Source: Conidiobolus incongruus B7586 (lineage: Eukaryota > Entomophthoromycota > Entomophthoromycetes > Entomophthorales > Conidiobolaceae). From it: DNA of 24,827 bases. Below the pieces are notes generated by a model, which saw only the letters and a program-made list of their open reading frames with translations, had not been told where the DNA came from and searched no databases. Positions 19,216 through 24,827 of the stretch are shown here, piece by piece; the first letter of the stretch is position 1; every line of letters starts with the position of its first letter. A program made the translations under genes and the position numbers. Where the stretch lies: positions 1 through 24,827 of the forward strand of contig JNEM01009880.1 of assembly GCA_000697335.1 (NCBI GenBank). Reading direction: 5' to 3'.

Positions 19216-22200
19216 GGGAAACATTATCCTAATATAGTATGTCACTTCTATATTTCAATTAAATTATTAAAATTACTAAAGATGATATAAAATTATATTA
19301 TTAAATTAATCACTATAATTTATCTGATTAATCGAGATATTGATATTTAATACTTTTTTCTAAATGTTTTTATATTTATGCTGCAATTTTAATATATGAA
19401 ATTAATCAAAATGTCAAAATTGACAAAAGCAAAATAATTATAATATTTCAAAGTAATATATTTCATAATATTCTCATGTTATATATGTAAATTAGTAACA
19501 AGAATAAGATGAATTTTCTTCAGTTTAATCATATTAGAATTAACAAATCAAATTATATTTAATCCAAAATAATTTTCTATTGTATTCATATTTATTAATA
19601 TATATTTAGAAAATTAGAAAAAAAATTTATATATTTTATATAAATTGTATAATCAATTTGAAATGTGACAATAATTTTATGTTAATCAGTTTTGCTACAA
19701 ACGAATTTTGCATATTATTAAATAAAATATTTTGCATGACTGAGTGAAGATGATATAAACTAATTATCTCTATTATTTTATTATATTTATCCAATCAGAT
19801 ATAGATGTGTTAATAATAATTTTTTGTTTCAAAACGATTTTGTTGTTATGTGGATAGCTATTTTAATTAAAATATTGTATTATTTTAATAAACCTTTATA
19901 AACCTTTAAAGATTATCGAAACGATCAAAAAGCTGTCTCAGATATATGATAGTAATTATAATTTAATTATTTTGATACAATATCTATTATTACAATGAAT
20001 AATTAGTTCAAGATTTTGATATTTTAAACAATAAATAAAATTTTGAATTCTCTTTAATAATTGTATTAATCACATTATTAATTATAGAATTTTTTAAATT
20101 ATATAAACTAGTTAAATATATTATTAAACTTTATAGAATTATTGAATCATTTTTGGATAATAACTAATCAACTGTACTATAATATAATTGTTTGTCAATC
20201 AATTATTTAATCTAAATTAATTAATTTAATAAAGAAAATATATTGGTATTAAAAGTTAACTTTATATAATAATTGATATCAAATTCAAAAAAGAGCACCA
20301 TAAATCATTAGAAGTTCTGTTTGGATATATATTTTAAAGATTTGATTATAAAATTATTAATATACTATATTGTAATTAAATTTTAGTTTTAATCTTTTAA
20401 TTTGAATTGATATGGTATAATTGGAATAAAATATATCATGTCATCATCATTATAAAATAATCTTGAACCACGTTGTATATAGTTTTCAAATATTATAAAC
20501 TTTCTTTTATTTGTTAGGGCAATTTAACTATTGTTCCCAGAATTTCTAGTAGTTTTAAGAACACCCATCAATGTTTATTCAAGGTTTAGATAAACTAGCA
20601 TTTGCAAAACAATACTTGTATTTTATTTCTTTAAGTCAAAATATTAATTAAAAATATTCCAATTTTTATTTAATTTTATATTCAAATTGACTAATTTAAA
20701 TGAATTTAATTATATTCAATTCTAAATATAAAATTTTGAATTTTTGGCTCAATATATATTTAATAATTGAATAATTATAATATTAGCACTATATCTGAAC
20801 TTAAAATTAATAATTATCATTTAAAATATTAATTTTATATTAAATTATATATTGTAAATAGTTTTGTTTAATTATTATTAATTACTATTATAAAATAATT
20901 ATAATCTATATATATTATTAAAGAATTATGGTTTATGTAATTTTCCTTTAATATAAATCTAAAAATAATAAGATGAAATATTAATAATATTTGGCAAAAT
21001 TTATCAAAATATTTTAATATTATTAGAAATTAAAATTGATATTTAAGTTATAGAATATATTTTAATTTTAAAAAACAGATTTATCTTTTCAATAATATAT
21101 TTATTTTAATTATATTTATTTTTTATTAAAAACTAATATCAATAACTTTTATTTTATTATATTTAAAAAAATTAAAAATATTTTATAAAGTCTATAATTG
21201 ACAATAATATATATATTAGCAATATATTTAAAATATCAGAAAATTATATATTATAAAATTGATATATATATATATATAGCCCTTATTAAATTGATTTTTC
21301 AATAATTCTATATTTTTACACTTAGATTTTAAAAACTATAACTTATAAAAATAACCAGTTGAAAACTTAGCTTAAAAAACAAAATCTATATTAAAATAGT
21401 CTTATTATAAATTTAAATAAAACTTATATAATAAAAAAAACTAATATTTATAAATTTATATTCCTTTATAATTTAACAATCAATTAAGTTAGTGTTCTAA
21501 GGTTGTTATTGGGGCTTATAGACTATCTCCTTGAATTCTTCAGGTTTTATTTAAGATTTGGACAAAGTTGATTAAACTTGATCAACTTTAGATAAATTCA
21601 ATTATATTAATTTATATTAATCAAAATTGATATATTAATTTTCAACCTCAGAATTATTTACCAAACCAATATCTGATCAAATTAATATATTATTCTTTAA
21701 ATTATCTAATAAGACCAAGAATTTAAGTTTAAATCCCATATAATTCAATAGTTATTCTATTATAATATTCAGATTAAATGTTTAAAATAAATAAAATTAC
21801 AAAAATAATAATTAATTTATCATTATTAAAATTAAAATGATATATTTCAACTTTCCAAAGTATTTGTTAAAATAAAGTTTAAACTTATAATATTAGTATT
21901 AAATTTAAATATGGTTTGAAAAGAAAATATTTATAATTAAATAATTATTTTAAATTTTAAATCAAATCTTATAATTATATAAATAGTCAAACTTTAACTG
22001 TATATATTCATATAGAAAAAAGATAATTTTTTGAATTAAAAAATACAATCTATATTAGAGTTAATCAAAGATATTATATCATTCATTAGTTTTTTAATTA
22101 TGAAAAGAGCTATAATAAATGGTAAATTCATTTAATAGTGTTATATTTAAAAATAATTTTTTTAGATTAAGTCTTGAAAGGTTGAATAACTAATGAGTTT

Positions 22201-23062
22201 ATAAATAAATTGATTTTTTAATATAATTATTATTCTCATATATATTGAATTGATTCTATTTAGCATACAGTTTATAATACTTTCAATATTAATTATTTTT
22301 TAAAATATGGTAATAATTACACTATTGATTATATTAAGTATATATTATATATACTATTATAATGGTAATATATATAAAAGTTTGAATTTTCAATATAAGA
22401 TTTATTTTATTAAACATACTATATAACATTATCAATTTAATTTGAGAATATTAACAGTACAAATTAAATCAATATTATATAATTTTATTAATAGTTTTGA
22501 AATTTTATTTGAAATTTTCTTAATTGATAATTTAATTTATATTGTTTTCAATAGCTTATGATTTGTGATTATCGATATAAAATAGCCTTTGATTGGTGAA
22601 TATATTAATGCCATCAAATATCTATTAAAAATTGGTCAAAAACATTAAATATTAATAAGAAATTGAATAACACAAAGTTTATGAATGACAATTAATTCCA
22701 GATATTTATATAGATAGCCTTTTTCAAAAGCTTCATTGGTTTGTTAATTATTATTTAATGTTTATGGTTTTTCTTTTTAATTTGTAATCTAAAAAAGTTA
22801 GATGTTTATTATATTTGTTTTGAGTAATTTATGATAAATAGTTCTTAATTGAGTGATCTATGGGTATTTTAGATTATAAGTTCATATGTTTTATATTTAT
22901 TTTATCTTGTTCATTAGATGATTTAGTAAAGTCAGTAATGATTATAGAATGCAATAGCTAAAATATTTGAATTAATATTGATTTAAAATCAATCAGGTAA
23001 TTATTATGTTAATTCACATAGTTTATTTTAATACTATTATTATTAATAATAATTAAAGAATT
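19216..23062. other. Long AT-rich, almost CpG-free intergenic DNA
   Basis: No gene can be supported. From about 20473 to the end of the window I see a single CpG (near 22573). Slightly GC-richer patches at about 20510-20610 and 21480-21600 have all frames interrupted. The texture from 20.6 to 22 kb resembles the transposon-derived tracts, but no transposase motif or terminal repeat was identified. Confidence 0.5.
21564..21589. repeat. Small perfect hairpin
   Basis: AAAGTTGAT (21564-21572) and ATCAACTTT (21581-21589) are exact reverse complements around an 8-nt loop. It is in one of the few patches with a more balanced base composition. Function unknown; it may be chance. Confidence 0.5.
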
Positions 23063-23187
23063 TATTACTATAGAATTAAAAAAATGCAAAATTTTTTAAT
23101 TTCTGATTTTTCAAATATATTATTAGTTTCAAATAAAAAAATATACACAATAAATAAGAAAAATAATAGTTTTAAATTATATATATA
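23063..23187 (+). repeat. Dispersed repeat, copy A, left part
   Basis: Inverse match to 10030-10150, with a perfect 27-nt core at 23089-23115 and, by eye, roughly 80% identity over about 120 nt. It ends at the TA (23186-23187) that forms the target site of the adjoining transposon. Confidence 0.55.
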
Positions 23188-23222
23188 CATTAACCTGCAA
23201 AAGTAAGTTATAAAATCAAAAA
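23188..23222 (+). repeat. Left terminal inverted repeat of the Tc1-type element
   Basis: Begins CATTAACCTGCAAAAG. Compared with the inverted right end, 30 of 35 positions are identical and the five differences are all transitions. The likely ancestral outer end is CACTAACC. Confidence 0.88.
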
Positions 23223-24722
23223 TATATATTTTAATTAATAACTAAAATAATTATATATATTAGGTTACTTGAAATATAATATATAATTAAGGTATATTAT
23301 TTAATAATAAATAAATATATTTAGATATATTTAGTAAACTATTAGCAAAAATATTAACCCTTAATATTTAACCAAGGTGAGTTATAAATTTGCAAGTTTT
23401 TAAGATAAATGGATATATTTAATAATATATAACAATATCTTTTTTCTCTCTTTGCTATTATTTTATATAATATTTTATAGATATACTAAATTTTTTTTAT
23501 TAGTATTATTATACCTAAATCCTTCTTTAAAAGAATCTATTTGTGTATTAATTAACATTATAAAAAAGGTAAATCAACTTATAATATTGCTAGAATTACT
23601 AGTGTTAGCTAGTTTACTATAGTTAAAGTTGTTAAAAATAACAATAAAGAAACATTTAAACTTAAACTTAAATATACTAAAATTATCAATAAATATAATA
23701 AGAAGTATATTTGTAAATTGGTTAATATAAGTAAATATAGTACTACTGTAAAAATACAACAAAAACTATAAGATTATATAAGAATATTAGTTAATATTAA
23801 TACTATTATATATACTTTATATTAACATAGATACCATTTATACTTTAAGAAAAAACACCCCCAACTAAAAAAATCCTATTATAAAGTTAAATAGGAGTTT
23901 AAATATTACTATTAATATTAAACTAAAATTAATTAAAATAAAGTTATTTAGTTTAATGAAACAAAAAAATATTTTAGTAAATCTAATAAAAAAGCTAAAT
24001 ACTTTAGAAAAGATATAAAACTACTTTATAACCATTATGTTTATTTTACCCAAAAGTATAATTATAGGTTAATTATTATTTAAGGATGTAAATTATCTTT
24101 AGGTATAAAATATCTTTATAAAGTTAATAGGGGAATTAATGTTAAAATATACTAAAGTATGCTAAATAATAAATTAAAAAAAACTATTAAATAATATAAG
24201 TTAAACAAATTTAATGTTATTTTCTAGTAAGATAATACCTTTTACTATACTATAGCTTCTATTACTAAATAACTTAAAAATAACAAGATAATAGTTATAA
24301 AGTAGTTTTTTTAATCTCCTAACTTTAATTTAATTAAATACCTTTAGGATTAGTTAAAAAAAGCTATTAAAGTTTTCCCCTTAACAAAAAATTTAAATCA
24401 ACTTTAAAAATATATTTAAGAAATATAGAACAAGATTAACCCTTTTTAATATATAAAGTTAGTTGATTTTATACCCTATAAACTTAAAGAAGTTAAAAAA
24501 GCTAAAGGTAGATATATTAAGTTTTAATGTTTTTTTATCACCAAAAACCTACAAATTTATAACTCATTTTAGGTAAAATTTAAAGGTTTATATTTTAGCT
24601 AATTAATAGCTAAATATCATTATTTAATGATATATATAATTAATAACTTTAATAAATTTTAATTATTTAATTTAGGTTTATATTATTAAATATTAATTAA
24701 GTTATTAGTAAAAATATAAGTG

Positions 24723-24757
24723 TTTTTGATTTTATAACTTATTTTTATAGGTTAGTA
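24723..24757 (-). repeat. Right terminal inverted repeat of the Tc1-type element
   Basis: Read inward on the minus strand it begins TACTAACCTATAAAAATAAG. It carries T and A at several positions where the left end has C and G, so it is the more mutated end at its inner part. The target-site TA follows at 24758-24759. Confidence 0.85.
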
Positions 24758-24827
24758 TATATATATATATATATATATACATATATATAATATCTTTTTT
24801 GATTAAAAAAATAATTTTTTAAAATTA
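24758..24827 (+). repeat. Dispersed repeat, copy A, right part (runs off the window)
   Basis: After an expanded TA run (24756-24779), the sequence matches the minus strand of about 10030-9985, continuing the repeat that was interrupted by the transposon. The copy continues past the window edge. Confidence 0.4.

Larger units (their letters stand above)
23188..24757 (+). mobile_element. Tc1/mariner-type DNA transposon (DD34E), inactivated
   Basis: 1570 bp, flanked by TA on both sides and bounded by 35-bp inverted ends. One plus-strand frame can be followed without a frameshift from a helix-turn-helix (GKSTYNIARITSVS, from 23568) to the catalytic core. VI*FNET (23943-23963) stands for the usual VIWSDET-type first site, with Asp now AAT; QDNTF with the second Asp at 24231-24233 matches QDNAP; SPNFNLIKYL (24315-24344) matches SPDLNPIEHL, with the Glu now AAA (24336-24338). 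The last two sites are 34 residues apart, the Tc1-family spacing. Many CAA, CAG and TGG codons have become stops. All changes I can interpret are C-to-T or G-to-A, as left by repeat-induced point mutation or by methylation and deamination. No CpG remains. It is a dead copy. Confidence 0.88.

Noticed and set aside
23574-23762. 62-codon minus-strand open frame near the right end
   Set aside because: It is antisense to the decayed transposase of the Tc1-type element.
6316-24779. TA-repeat runs as centromere or replication-origin marks
   Set aside because: The runs are short, isolated microsatellites. Nothing else supports a special chromosomal role.
1-24827. Mitochondrial or bacterial origin of the AT-rich DNA
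   Set aside because: GT-AG introns, Sub2, a PTS1-type tail and TA-flanked Tc1-type DNA point to a eukaryotic nuclear genome. No organellar genes or bacterial ribosome-binding sites are seen.
1-24827. CRISPR array, LTR element or virus-derived gene
   Set aside because: No regularly spaced direct repeats, long terminal repeats, or polymerase, capsid or envelope motifs were seen on either strand.

Overview
The window reads as nuclear DNA of a very AT-rich fungus, most likely an early-diverging ('zygomycete'-type) lineage; the exact clade cannot be fixed from this sequence. The evidence is a DEAD-box mRNA-export helicase of Sub2/UAP56 type split by short GT-AG introns, a family of intronless acyl-CoA dehydrogenases two of which end in a peroxisomal tripeptide, TATA and AATAAA signals around the genes, and a Tc1-type transposon riddled with C-to-T and G-to-A changes. 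Genes are moderately GC-rich and contain CpG. Much of the intergenic DNA is extremely AT-rich, and long stretches of it contain no CpG at all.

Layout: 1-1949 is AT-rich and apparently empty. ACAD-1 (minus, 1971-3326) and ACAD-2 (plus, 7212-8573) are divergent across a 3.9 kb gap. That gap holds two GC-rich islands (4317-4512 and 4622-4795) with several perfect inverted repeats and no clear coding frame. From 8602 to 10240 lies a CpG-free, transposon-like tract on the minus strand. A decayed fourth ACAD copy (minus, 10241-11568) and intact ACAD-3 (minus, 13548-14906) follow. SUB2 (minus, 16992-18488) has four exons and three introns, each exactly 52 nt. Its 5' side (to about 19.1 kb) is richer in GC than the rest of the intergenic DNA and carries CCAAT boxes and a possible leader intron. 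From 19.2 kb to the end is nearly featureless AT-rich DNA, ending in a Tc1-type (DD34E) transposon at 23188-24757. That transposon has 35-bp inverted ends and sits in a second, inverted copy of the repeat also seen at 9985-10150.

Functionally, the three intact ACADs look like a local gene-family expansion for FAD-dependent acyl-CoA alpha,beta-dehydrogenation (fatty-acid or branched-acyl catabolism). They place the catalytic glutamate in the long-chain/isovaleryl-type position. ACAD-2 and ACAD-3 end in -AKL (peroxisome signal); ACAD-1 ends in -ANL. SUB2 is an unrelated housekeeping gene. I found no convincing new multi-gene system. The best second looks are the structured GC-rich islands, the targeting split within the ACAD family, the equal-length introns, and the nested transposon with an apparent empty-site relative 13 kb away.
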